Assembly: GCF_901482445.1 (NCBI RefSeq)
Contig: NZ_LR590477.1
Coordinates: 1,860,001 to 1,924,000, forward strand
DNA: 64,000 nt
Direction of reading: 5' to 3'
DNA from: Neisseria lactamica
GTDB taxonomy: Bacteria; Pseudomonadota; Gammaproteobacteria; Burkholderiales; Neisseriaceae
Shown here: in pieces, positions 27,931-36,128 of the stretch
Position numbering within the stretch: position 1 is the stretch's first letter
Layout: each line of letters opens with the position of its first letter
Made by a program: the position numbers and the translations under genes
Notes under the pieces: generated by a model
What the model was told of the DNA's origin: nothing
Database searches by the model: none
Seen by the model: only the letters and a program-made list of their open reading frames with translations

Positions 27931-30900
27931 TTACCAGCGGTAGCCTAATTTGATGCCCGCGCTGTGTTGCGCTTCCAGTTGCGGGCCTTTGGCGGCGGCA
28001 GCGTGGAGGGACAGCGTGAAACCTTTGATTTCGGCGTTTACGCCCCATTCCGCACTGCGGGTTTTGCCGAAATCCTGCGCCAATACGGCGGTATTGACGC
28101 GCGTTCGGACTTTGCCCGAAGCGGCATCGGTATAGGACAGGCTCAAATAAGGCGTGATGGAAATGTGTTGCGCCGGTTTGAATGGATAATCCGCCTTAAT
28201 GCCTGCGCGGTAGCGGTTGAACGCAAGGCCGGGGGTGGCGATATTGACGTTTTCGTAGCGGTAATCCGCTTTTCGGACGAAATAGCGTGTTGCGCCGATG
28301 TGCGGTTCGATGCCGAATCCGCCGAAACCGGCGCGGTATCGTGCCTGAATGCCGTAATGCAGCACGCGGCGGCGGATTTTGCCTCCGATGCCGTCTGAAA
28401 GGCTGCCGCTGCTAAAACCCGCGCCCGCGCTGATGCCGATGTCGAACCTGCCGATGCCGTATTGCCCGAAAACGGCGCCGTGGGCAAGCCGTGCCGAGTT
28501 GCCGATGCCGTCGTCGAAGGTGTTTTCGGTCCGGTTGTGCGAAAACAGGATGCCGACGCGCCCGCTGCCGAGGTTTTTCTGCATACCGATTTGGCGCAGG
28601 TCGGTTTGTTGGCGGTAGGCGCGGAAATCTTGCGAACGGTAGTGTTTGGTGTCCCGGATGCCGCTTGTCCAAACGGCGTTGCGGCGGTCTTCGGCAAATA
28701 CGCGGTCCAATTCGTCCTGTACGGCGAAAACGCTGTTGAGCGTGGCGGAAAATTCACTCAAACCGCTATTGGCATAACGGCTGATCAGGTCGCGCTGCGG
28801 TTGGGGCTGCGGTTGCGGCAAATCCCGGCGTGCGCGGCGGAAGGCGGCGGTAACCGGCCGGGTTTCCGCTTCGCGCTGTTTCTCCAAGGCGGTGTCTTTA
28901 TCCGTCTGCGCCCGTTTTTTCTCTTCCTCCGCCTGCATAATGCCGGCATTTTCCTCGCCTGTCTGCCGAGCCAGTTCGGCAACGCTTTCTGCCTTCTCGG
29001 CGGCATCGCGCCCGGCCGCATTCAGTGCGTCAAGGCTTTGCGCGTTGTCTTTTTCCGCCTGTTTCTTGGCTTCCGCCGCGCCTTCGCGCGCCGCTTCCGA
29101 TTGCCGGGCGGCGGTTAGGGCGGTTTGCGCCTCCTGTTCTTTTTGCACTTTGTCGGACTGCCTGCGTTCCAACAATGCCCGTTTTGCCTCCAGCACTGCG
29201 CGTTCGGCTTTGGCGTTTTGCAGTTCCGCCTCCGTTATAACCAGCTCTTCCTTCACGTTCGCCAGTGAAAGCGCCATTGATTGCAAATCTTGTTTTTCTT
29301 TCGCCGTTTCTGCGATTTTGTCGGCAAGGGCTTTTGCCTCCCCGGCTGCGGCAACGGCTTTTTCACGTTCGTCCCTGATTCGGTTCAGGCGCGTCAATTT
29401 GGCTTCCGCCCAATCGATTTTGGCGGTTTGTTCGGCAATTTGCGCCTTCGCCAGCGCAAGGTTTGCCGCGTCCGCATTTTCCGCACCTTCCAAGGTGTTG
29501 CCGTGCCGGTAGCCGGCATCGGCTTCTTCGGCGCGTCTGCCTGCTTCGGCTGCCGCCGTTTTTGCCTGCGCCCACGCGGCTTCTTTTTCCGCCTGTGCGG
29601 CTTGGGCGGCGGCGGTTTGTTTTTTTGCCTCTTCAAGTTCGGCATTGAGGCGGTTCAATTCGCTTTCAGACGGCACAGCGTCGGAAATTTCCGCCTTTTT
29701 CAAGCGCACCTTTTCTTCTTCCTCCTGTTGTTTGGCGGCAAGTTGCGCCTGTTTCGCCGCCAGGGCGGCTTCTGTTTTTTCCGCTTGGTCGAGTTTGTCG
29801 GAGAGCTCTTGTTCTTTGACCGGATTATGCAGGCGGAACTCGCCGTCTTTGCGGATAAGCTGATAACGCCACGCGCCGGCATCGACGTGTTCGTTTTGCA
29901 GGGTGAAATTAAGGTTTTCGGACAGCGGTTTGTTGTCTTTCCCTTCCACTACCGTCAATTGCTCGAGGCTTACGGGTTCGTTGCCGGTATTGTTGACAGC
30001 CAAGGTGTAAGTGCCTTCGGAACTTTCCGCCAGCTTCAATTTGTCGCTGCGGTAGCCGAAGAGTTCCGACATAAAGCGGAATGTTCCCTGCCCGTTCAAT
30101 TTGCCGTTTACCGTCAGTGTGTTGAAACGGGATTCTGCCGAAGTTGGCGGCGTAACGGATAATAGGGAACGGCGCGAACGGCGGCGCGGCGCATCTGCCG
30201 CACTGCCGGTTTGCGCCCCTGCCGCATCGTGGCGATAGGCGGAATTGAGTGTAATGGTGGCGTTGTCAAGGTTTAAATTGCCTAATTCCGTGCCCGACGG
30301 CAGCGTCCATTCGCTGTCTTTTAAGTGTAATGCCGTATCCTTGCCGCCGCTGATTTGTCCGGTAAAGCGGCTGTTTTCAAAATGGAATACTGCCTTATCG
30401 GCTAGGGAGACATTGCCGTTGAGTGCGGAATGGCTTACGTTTGCCTTAGCGTTGTCGGAAAGCGTCAGACTGCCGTTTTGTACGGCGTTGTTGCGTAGGG
30501 CAAACGAGGCGTTGCCAGAGAGTAACGCGTTGCCATTTATGGTGGCATTGTCAATCTCCGTATCGGCGTTTCCTGAAAGGGTAACAGTACCATTTTGTAC
30601 GGTGTTGTGCGTAACCGTATAGTGCGTGTCTCCGCCTGCACTAAGATTGCCGTTGAGCGTGGCAAGCCCTGTGAGATTTAAATGAGCGTGATCGGCAAGA
30701 TCGACATTGCCGCTGATGTCGGTATTGGTCAATGAAGCAATCACTTTATCGTCGGTAATGGTTTTTTCGACACAATTTGTCAGACCCGTCCAGTCCGAAC
30801 GTGTACAGATTGTGTGGCTTTGATGCGGTGCGACACCGAAAACTGCTTGGGCGTGATTGCTCAAATGCCAATCGCCTTCCACTTTGGCAACATTGCGGGA

Positions 30901-32955
30901 AACCACCGCCTGTCCGCCCTGAATATGGAAATTTTCCGCTTTAAACGTGCGGTTAATCCAGTCGTTGTCCCACACGATTTCTCCTTGCGGGATACCTTCC
31001 ATTTTTGACCACCCGTTTCCTAAATGATTGTAGGCGTGCGGTGTCGGTCTGCCGCTGAAAAACAGTTTGCCGTTTGTTTGTGTGATGTTGCCGTTTAAAT
31101 TTGTTCCGCCGGAAAGCAGTAAAGTGCGATCCGCTTCTGCCGGTTGGTAATTCAGATTGAGCCGACCGTTCGTTTTGGTTGAGTCTTTCTCGCCAAACCA
31201 ACCGTTGTAGGCAATTTCTTTTTTGTTATCCAAGCTGTTGTTATTGTTGGTTGTATTAATATCTTTATTGCCTGTAATGGTAACGGTAGATTCTTTGCCT
31301 TGATTGTGGTTGACAATCATCGCCCCTTCATCGGTATTTTGAATGCGGTGGAACGAAAGCGAATGCCCGTTCAAATCCAAACGACCGCCGCGAAAGCCGA
31401 AATAGAGTTTGTCGGGGTTGAACTGATTATCGGCATTCAGTTGCACCGTCCCCCTGCCGCTGACCAAGCCGATTTCACTAAAGGCTTGTTTTTTATTATT
31501 TTCATCTGCTTGTTGATCTAAAATAACTTTACCGTCGCCCACGCTGATCGAGCCTTGGTTTTCCCCTTTGGCTTGAACGTGCAGCGTGCCTTTGCCGATT
31601 TTGGACAGGCGGTCGTTTGCCACGCCGTTTACTTTCCAAGTAACGGTACTGCCATCACTGATATGAACGCCCGCGCCTTGCCAAGTCTGATTGGATTCGG
31701 GTGCAACGGTAAAGTTTCCTTCAAAATACAAACCGCCCGCGCCTTGGTTGATGTTGTTTGATAAGATGAGTTTGCCGTTGCCGTAATCGATAAAAGAAAG
31801 GTTTTCACCGTTGTTTAACCTTGGACGGTACTGATTAACACCCCCTGCCGCGTAAACTGGTTCTGTATCAGTTTCATTCAAAGATTCGTCAAACAGTCGG
31901 ACTGTCTGTACTTTAAGCTTTGGATTGGAAACCTTTTCGTTGGTTTCTGTTACCGTACCCGTACCGTTGTTGTTGGATGTAAAGGAAAAATGTCCGTTAC
32001 TGCGCGGTTCGAAAAAGACGGTATGTGTATCGCCTCTGTAAATGTCATCGTAGAACCAATCTTTGCGTATCAGCTGGAAACCGTTTTCCCTGCCGGAATA
32101 AGGGTAGCCCGTTTGTAAAACTCCGTTGAGCAGCCATTTATTGTTTGTTTTGTCATAAATAAACATTGGCGAACCGCTGTCGCCGGCCGCACCTGCAATC
32201 GGCATAGGTCCATAGTCGTTGGCATGGCGCACATCGCCGCTCAAACTAACTACACCATTATTTCCCCAACCCTGCATATGTGTATTGCCGCCAATTAACC
32301 ATGTGCCGGAGTAGGATAAATCGCCGTGTTTGTCATCATCATAACGCCAATAGTGGTGTCCTGAGCCGATGCGGACACGCTCGGGATATTTTTCTTTATC
32401 GGAATAGGTATTCCCCCTCATGTCACCCGTCATTTCGACAGGTTCTGCATCGGTTACAAATTTATGCAAACGCGGCATATGGTAATCGCCGTTGTAAGGG
32501 TGTGAATTGTCAGGCTTATAATTATTTCTTTTCACAATTTGGTAAGAAAAACGGTGCTGATCGGGATTTCTTCCTTCCGCACCAAAATCAACATTGTTAT
32601 AGCCGCCGTTATGTGCCACGCTCACAATATATTGATCGCCCACCAATGCCGCCACGCCGTTACGCGATACCACAGAAAAATCAATCATCGGGGCTTTTGT
32701 CATTGATTTGCCGACCAACTCCCCTTTTTTGTTGTAAACCTCAATATCTTTCGCCCCGACTGCAAACTTGCCTTTATTTTCGGCAAAGTCGCGATAGTAT
32801 TGGTAGTTGATGCCGAAATAAGTGTGTCCCGCCCGAGCTTGGGGCAGAATGCCGAACGACAGGCATATGGCTAAGTAAGCAGGCGAGAAGCGGATGCGGC
32901 CGGTTTTCGGGGCTTTGCGGTGTGTTTCGGTTGTCCGTTTGTCGGTTATTTTCAT
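27931..32955 (-). CDS. app: App, S6-family autotransporter adhesin and serine protease
   Basis: Surface adhesion-and-penetration protein, 1674 residues, of the Hap/IgA1-protease type. Order: an extended signal peptide (about 1-42, cleaved near QARA), a chymotrypsin-like protease domain with triad His115 (VSVAHNGG), Asp157 (GDYHM) and Ser260 (GDSGSP), and a long beta-helix passenger. Then come an Arg-rich patch (PRRRSRRS), the FNTLTVNG region where App is reported to self-cleave, a long Ala/Glu/Lys coiled coil (about 1130-1370), and a C-terminal 12-strand barrel ending YRW. From memory, the MC58 form is about 1457 residues and lacks most of the coiled coil. Flanked by NIME arrays. Confidence 0.95.
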   Translation of the reverse strand: MKITDKRTTETHRKAPKTGRIRFSPAYLAICLSFGILPQARAGHTYFGINYQYYRDFAENKGKFAVGAKDIEVYNKKGELVGKSMTKAPMIDFSVVSRNGVAALVGDQYIVSVAHNGGYNNVDFGAEGRNPDQHRFSYQIVKRNNYKPDNSHPYNGDYHMPRLHKFVTDAEPVEMTGDMRGNTYSDKEKYPERVRIGSGHHYWRYDDDKHGDLSYSGTWLIGGNTHMQGWGNNGVVSLSGDVRHANDYGPMPIAGAAGDSGSPMFIYDKTNNKWLLNGVLQTGYPYSGRENGFQLIRKDWFYDDIYRGDTHTVFFEPRSNGHFSFTSNNNGTGTVTETNEKVSNPKLKVQTVRLFDESLNETDTEPVYAAGGVNQYRPRLNNGENLSFIDYGNGKLILSNNINQGAGGLYFEGNFTVAPESNQTWQGAGVHISDGSTVTWKVNGVANDRLSKIGKGTLHVQAKGENQGSISVGDGKVILDQQADENNKKQAFSEIGLVSGRGTVQLNADNQFNPDKLYFGFRGGRLDLNGHSLSFHRIQNTDEGAMIVNHNQGKESTVTITGNKDINTTNNNNSLDNKKEIAYNGWFGEKDSTKTNGRLNLNYQPAEADRTLLLSGGTNLNGNITQTNGKLFFSGRPTPHAYNHLGNGWSKMEGIPQGEIVWDNDWINRTFKAENFHIQGGQAVVSRNVAKVEGDWHLSNHAQAVFGVAPHQSHTICTRSDWTGLTNCVEKTITDDKVIASLTNTDISGNVDLADHAHLNLTGLATLNGNLSAGGDTHYTVTHNTVQNGTVTLSGNADTEIDNATINGNALLSGNASFALRNNAVQNGSLTLSDNAKANVSHSALNGNVSLADKAVFHFENSRFTGQISGGKDTALHLKDSEWTLPSGTELGNLNLDNATITLNSAYRHDAAGAQTGSAADAPRRRSRRSLLSVTPPTSAESRFNTLTVNGKLNGQGTFRFMSELFGYRSDKLKLAESSEGTYTLAVNNTGNEPVSLEQLTVVEGKDNKPLSENLNFTLQNEHVDAGAWRYQLIRKDGEFRLHNPVKEQELSDKLDQAEKTEAALAAKQAQLAAKQQEEEEKVRLKKAEISDAVPSESELNRLNAELEEAKKQTAAAQAAQAEKEAAWAQAKTAAAEAGRRAEEADAGYRHGNTLEGAENADAANLALAKAQIAEQTAKIDWAEAKLTRLNRIRDEREKAVAAAGEAKALADKIAETAKEKQDLQSMALSLANVKEELVITEAELQNAKAERAVLEAKRALLERRQSDKVQKEQEAQTALTAARQSEAAREGAAEAKKQAEKDNAQSLDALNAAGRDAAEKAESVAELARQTGEENAGIMQAEEEKKRAQTDKDTALEKQREAETRPVTAAFRRARRDLPQPQPQPQRDLISRYANSGLSEFSATLNSVFAVQDELDRVFAEDRRNAVWTSGIRDTKHYRSQDFRAYRQQTDLRQIGMQKNLGSGRVGILFSHNRTENTFDDGIGNSARLAHGAVFGQYGIGRFDIGISAGAGFSSGSLSDGIGGKIRRRVLHYGIQARYRAGFGGFGIEPHIGATRYFVRKADYRYENVNIATPGLAFNRYRAGIKADYPFKPAQHISITPYLSLSYTDAASGKVRTRVNTAVLAQDFGKTRSAEWGVNAEIKGFTLSLHAAAAKGPQLEAQHSAGIKLGYRW

Positions 32956-33092
32956 TATTTTTCCTTACTTGACGGTGGGATTTGGGTTTGTTTGGGAGGG
33001 CGCGGCTTCCGCTTCCGGGCGGCGCGCGGGATGTGCCTATATGTGCGGTTCGGCGTGTCGGGCGGATATGAAGCACGCCCTAGGATTTGCAA

Positions 33093-33524
33093 TTAATTTT
33101 TGCCTTGGTCTCGGCTTCTTCCAATCACGAAAGCACCCGCCAAGGCAACCACTGTGCCGCCGGCAAGGGAGGCGGCGGTTGCAGGGTAGCCGCTCCATAC
33201 GAGAAAAACGGCAAAAAGCAGTATCAGGATGACGCTGATGAAGCCGTACAGTTGCCCGCGCCTGTTGAAGGTTTGGTCTTGCCGTATGGTTTCGTGCCGG
33301 ACGGCTTGTTCTTTTTCCGCCATTGCCATAATGCGGTCTGCCCCGTTGCTGATAATGTCGTTGTATTGCGCCAAGTCGGACGGCGGCGGCAACGGTCCCG
33401 AATGGAAACGCCGGGCTATCATTATTTGCACGTACTCGTCGGACAGGATTTGCTCGACAAGCTCTGGGGATTTGACGACGGTTTCGACAGCCTGCCGCGC
33501 CTTGTCCTGTGCGTTTTCGGTCAT
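33093..33524 (-). CDS. DUF2335-type membrane protein
   Basis: A 143-residue protein: a polar N-terminal half (TENAQDKARQAVETVVKSPE; RRFHSGPLPPPSDLAQYN) and two closely spaced C-terminal membrane helices (LYGFISVILILLFAVFLVW; AASLAGGTVVALAGAFVIG). This fits the DUF2335 predicted membrane protein family, of unknown function. Its ATG overlaps the stop of the short upstream gene, so the two are translated together. It lies upstream of app on the same strand. Confidence 0.8.
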   Translation of the reverse strand: MTENAQDKARQAVETVVKSPELVEQILSDEYVQIMIARRFHSGPLPPPSDLAQYNDIISNGADRIMAMAEKEQAVRHETIRQDQTFNRRGQLYGFISVILILLFAVFLVWSGYPATAASLAGGTVVALAGAFVIGRSRDQGKN

Positions 33525-33676
33525 TTTCGCGCTTTCTCTATGGCGCGTTGAAAATCGCCGCCGATATTTTTGAAATCGTCGGCGGGATTGGGGCGGATGG
33601 CGGTTTTTGCGGGATGGAACAGACCCAACAGCGAGCCTATACCGAGCAGGAGGGCGTATGCGTTTCGTTTTTTCAT
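33521..33676 (-). CDS. Small hypothetical protein (51 aa), partner of the DUF2335-like gene
   Basis: Begins MKKRNAYALLLGIGSLLGLF, a hydrophobic N-terminal segment that could be a signal or anchor, then a short polar tail ending DFQRAIEKARK. The stop overlaps the next start as ATGA, strongly suggesting a real translated unit coupled to the DUF2335-like protein. Function is unknown. Confidence 0.65.
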   Translation of the reverse strand: MKKRNAYALLLGIGSLLGLFHPAKTAIRPNPADDFKNIGGDFQRAIEKARK

Positions 33677-33727
33677 ATGGTTATATTAGGTCAGGCGGAC
33701 GGGTTTATCAAGCGTTTTTGCGGTTTT

Positions 33728-33766
33728 ATGCCGTCTGAAAGCCGAACCGTCGGACTTCAGACGGCA
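33728..33766. repeat. DUS inverted repeat in the divergent promoter region before mnmE
   Basis: ATGCCGTCTGAA and TTCAGACGGCAT with an additional pairing loop, between the divergent small-protein gene and mnmE. Unlike most pairs it is upstream of both genes, so termination is not its obvious role. Confidence 0.75.
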
Positions 33767-33811
33767 TTTGCTATAATCGCGGCTGTTTTTGATTGTTTTT
33801 CGGGGGGTTTT

Positions 33812-35158
33812 ATGTCGGATAACGTTCCAACGATTGCGGCAGTTGCTACCGCGCCCGGACGCGGCGGCGTGGGCGTGATACGCATATCGGGGAAAAACCT
33901 GCTGCCGATGGCAGAGGCTTTGTGCGGTAAAACGCCCAAGCCGCGCGTGGCAACCTATGCTGATTTTACGGACGCGGACGGACAGGCAATCGACAGCGGG
34001 CTTTTGCTGTTTTTTGCCGCACCGGCAAGTTTTACGGGCGAAGATGTCATCGAGCTTCAGGGACACGGCGGGCCGGTGGTGATGGATATGCTGCTGAACC
34101 GCTGTTTGGAACTGGGCGCGCGCCTTGCCGAGCCGGGCGAGTTTACCAAACGTGCGTTTTTAAACGACAAACTGGACTTGGCACAGGCGGAAGGCGTGGC
34201 GGATTTGATTGACGCATCCAGCCGTTCGGCGGCGCGTCTGGCGTTGCGCTCGCTCAAGGGCGATTTTTCGCGGCGGATACACGGTCTGGTCGAAGACTTG
34301 ATTACCTTGCGGATGCTGGTCGAAGCGACGTTAGATTTTCCCGAGGAAGACATTGATTTTCTCGAAGCGGCAGACGCACGCGGCAAACTGGACGGCTTGC
34401 GCCGCGCCGTGGATGATGTGCTTGCCAACGCGCAGCAGGGCGCGATTTTGCGCGAAGGTCTGAATGTCGTATTGGTCGGCGCGCCGAATGTCGGCAAATC
34501 CAGCCTGTTGAACGCGCTGGCGGGCGACGAAGTGGCGATTGTTACCGATATTGCCGGAACGACGCGCGACGCGGTCAGGGAACGTATCCTGATTGACGGC
34601 GTGCCGGTGCATATTGTCGATACGGCAGGTTTGCGCGAGACGGACGACGTGGTCGAGCGTATCGGCATCGAACGCAGCCGCAAGGCGGTATCGGAGGCGG
34701 ATGTCGCGCTGGTGTTGGTCGATCCGCGCGAGGGTTTGAATGAAAAGACACGGGCGATTTTGGACGCGTTGCCGCCGGAGTTGAAACGCATCGAAATCCA
34801 CAGCAAATCCGATTTGCACGCACACGCGGCAGGCGGGTTCGGTACGGGCGCGGAAACCGTCATCGCGCTGTCGGCGAAAACCGGCGACGGCTTGGACGCG
34901 CTGAAACGGACGTTGTTGCGTGAGGCCGGTTGGCAGGGCGAAAGCGAAGGGCTGTTTTTGGCGCGGACGCGGCACGTCAACGCACTCAAAGCAGCGCAGG
35001 AAGAATTGTCGCTGGCGGCATTGTGCGGCAACCATCAAATCGAGCTGCTTGCGGAACACTTGCGGCTGGCGCAGGTCGCGTGCGGCGAAATCACGGGCGA
35101 GTTTACGGCGGACGACCTGCTCGGCGTGATTTTTTCGAGGTTTTGTATCGGAAAATAA
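33812..35158 (+). CDS. mnmE: tRNA modification GTPase MnmE (TrmE)
   Basis: With MnmG, makes the cmnm5 modification of wobble uridine in several tRNAs. The 448 residues follow the family: N-terminal formyl-THF-binding domain (IAAVATAPGRGGVGVIRISG), helical domain, inserted G domain (GAPNVGKSSLLNAL G1; DIAGTTRDAVRE; DTAGLRET G3) and the obligatory C-terminal CIGK motif (FSRFCIGK). I start at ATG 33812 (MSDNVPTIAAV); upstream in-frame ATGs are spurious. Confidence 0.96.
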   Translation: MSDNVPTIAAVATAPGRGGVGVIRISGKNLLPMAEALCGKTPKPRVATYADFTDADGQAIDSGLLLFFAAPASFTGEDVIELQGHGGPVVMDMLLNRCLELGARLAEPGEFTKRAFLNDKLDLAQAEGVADLIDASSRSAARLALRSLKGDFSRRIHGLVEDLITLRMLVEATLDFPEEDIDFLEAADARGKLDGLRRAVDDVLANAQQGAILREGLNVVLVGAPNVGKSSLLNALAGDEVAIVTDIAGTTRDAVRERILIDGVPVHIVDTAGLRETDDVVERIGIERSRKAVSEADVALVLVDPREGLNEKTRAILDALPPELKRIEIHSKSDLHAHAAGGFGTGAETVIALSAKTGDGLDALKRTLLREAGWQGESEGLFLARTRHVNALKAAQEELSLAALCGNHQIELLAEHLRLAQVACGEITGEFTADDLLGVIFSRFCIGK

Positions 35159-35194
35159 ACGGATCGAAAGCATCGTGGTGGTGTCCGGCTGAAC

Positions 35195-36030
35195 ATTCCG
35201 TTATCCCATAAAAACGGGAATCCGATCCGTTCGGTTTTGTTTTTTTTGAATTTCGGGCAACGCTTAAATCTTCATTCCGCGCAGGCGGAAATTATCGGCG
35301 CGGTACGGCAACTTTTTTCGATATGAAAAGACCGTCATTTCTGTAAAAACAAAAAATCAAAAACAGAAAACTGAAATATCGTTATTCCCGCGCAGGTGGG
35401 AATCCAGCCCCGTCGGCATGGAAACTTATCGGGAAAACGGTTTCTTTAGATGTTACGTCCTAGATTCCCGCTTGCGCTAGAATGACAGGATTAAAGTTTC
35501 AAAATTTATTCTAAATAACTGAAACTCAGCGAACTAGATTCCCACTTTCGTGGGAATGACGAATTTTGGGTTTCTGTTTTTGGTTTTCTGTTCTTGTGGG
35601 AATGATGAAATTTTAAGTTTTAGGAATTTATCGGAAAAAACAGAAACCGCTCCGCCGTCATTCCCGCGCAGGCGGGAATCCAGACTTGTCGGCACGGAAA
35701 CTTATCGGGAAAACGGTTTCTTCAGATTTTACGTCCTAGATTCCCGCTTTCGCTGGAATGACAGGATTAAAGTTTCAAAATTTATTTTAAATAACTGGAA
35801 CTCAACGAACTAGATTCCCACTTTCGTGGGAATGACGGGATGTAGGTTCGTAGGAATGACGTGGTGCAGGTTTCCGTGCGGATGGCTTCGTCATTCCCGC
35901 GCAGGCGGGAATCCAGGTTCGTTGAGTTTCAGTCATTTCCGATAAATTCTTGCAGCTTTGCGTTTCTAGATTCCCACTTCCGTGGGAATGACGGAGAGTT
36001 GCGGGAATGACGGAGAGTTGCGGGATTGGG
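35195..36030. repeat. NIME array between mnmE and hpuB
   Basis: About nine dRS3-type units (ATTCCC-N8-GGGAAT and variants) with RS spacers. A unit reading TTATCGGGAAAACGGTTTCTT occurs twice (about 35428 and 35704), as does the stretch AGGATTAAAGTTTCAAAATTTATT, showing internal duplication. The right end has a short GGAATGACGGAGAGTTGCG repeat. No gene is credible in 35159-36128. Confidence 0.88.
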
Positions 36031-36073
36031 CTTGGTACAAGCCTGAAAGGGGGCGGCGGTGCGATTGTAAAAA

Positions 36074-36113
36074 ATGCCGTCTGAAACCCAAATCATCGGG
36101 TTTCAGACGGCAT
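36074..36113. terminator. DUS stem-loop downstream of hpuB
   Basis: ATGCCGTCTGAAACCC pairs with GGGTTTCAGACGGCAT (16 bp) around an 8-base loop, right after the hpuB stop on the minus strand, with a TTTT run following. Confidence 0.85.
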
Positions 36114-36128
36114 TGGCACATCAGGAGC

